Shown: positions 15,151 through 15,227 of the stretch, one piece after another
How the letters are laid out: the number at the start of each line of letters is the position of its first letter
Numbering within the stretch: the first letter of the stretch is position 1
Assembly (NCBI GenBank): GCA_028565715.1
Contig: JAOXYC010021123.1
Span: 1-15,227, forward strand
From: Phoronis pallida
Taxonomy: Eukaryota > Phoronida > Phoronidae
Direction of reading: 5' to 3'
Length of the DNA: 15,227 bases
Made by a program: the position numbers and the translations under genes
The notes under the pieces: model-generated
What the model saw: only the letters and a program-made list of their open reading frames with translations
Databases searched by the model: none
Told to the model about the DNA's origin: nothing

Positions 15151-15227
15151 AGTATTAACCATTTTAAAATGTTACTAAGTTTGTTTTAAGCTGTTGTCAT
15201 TTTAGAATTGTTTTTATTGTGAGACAA

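Larger units (their letters stand above)
13845..15227 (+). other. 3' UTR and/or downstream flank of the nephrin-like gene
   Basis: AT-rich sequence following the TAG stop, with no other gene recognised. It carries a second copy of the C-terminal codons (13941-13963), a 7-bp hairpin (ATCAACC 14309-14315 with GGTTGAT 14326-14332), paired Pumilio-type sites (14804-14820) and a 107-bp-period repeat to the end. No AATAAA occurs on the plus strand here; the closest variants are TATAAA at about 14854 and 15034. The polyadenylation point cannot be placed and may lie beyond the window. Confidence 0.6.

Overview
The window is eukaryotic genomic DNA. It is AT-rich, its exons are separated by GT...AG introns, and it lies inside a single multi-exon gene on the + strand. 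Twenty coding exons (1188-13844) join in one frame with no conflict and give the last 1,249 residues of a type I membrane protein of the nephrin / Sticks-and-stones / Hibris family. The 5' part (promoter, signal peptide, first half of Ig1) lies upstream of the window. AT-rich introns, short non-autonomous transposons and an Sns/nephrin-type protein suggest an invertebrate animal, perhaps a mollusc or other lophotrochozoan; the taxon is a weak guess.

Layout: 1-1187 is the 3' part of an intron with a 104/106-bp tandem duplication. 1188-8002 carries the end of Ig1, then Ig2-Ig9. Ig2, 3, 4, 7 and 8 are single-exon domains; Ig5, 6 and 9 are each split by one intron. 9174-9720 carries one fibronectin type III domain in two exons. 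9935-10093 carries the membrane-spanning segment with a basic stop-transfer cluster. 10344-13844 holds five exons for a 238-residue cytoplasmic tail rich in tyrosine and proline, ending in RGALV, close to the RGHLV terminus I recall for vertebrate nephrin. 13845 to the window end is the 3' UTR and/or downstream flank.

The introns hold two non-autonomous DNA transposons. One is a 414-bp hAT-type element with an exact 8-bp target-site duplication (2764-3177). The other is a 327-bp palindrome-rich element with perfect 21-bp terminal inverted repeats (4363-4689). A 64-nt near-palindrome with tRNA box-A-like arms lies at 11824-11887. No second gene, tRNA, rRNA or CRISPR array was found.

Expected role, from family knowledge: such proteins sit at cell-cell contacts, bind Neph/Kirre-type Ig partners through the distal Ig domains, and signal to actin through SH2/SH3 adaptors on the tail. 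Points worth a second look are the Ig7 domain lacking one canonical cysteine, a second copy of the C-terminal codons just past the stop, paired symmetric tail exons, and adjacent Pumilio-type sites near the 3' end.
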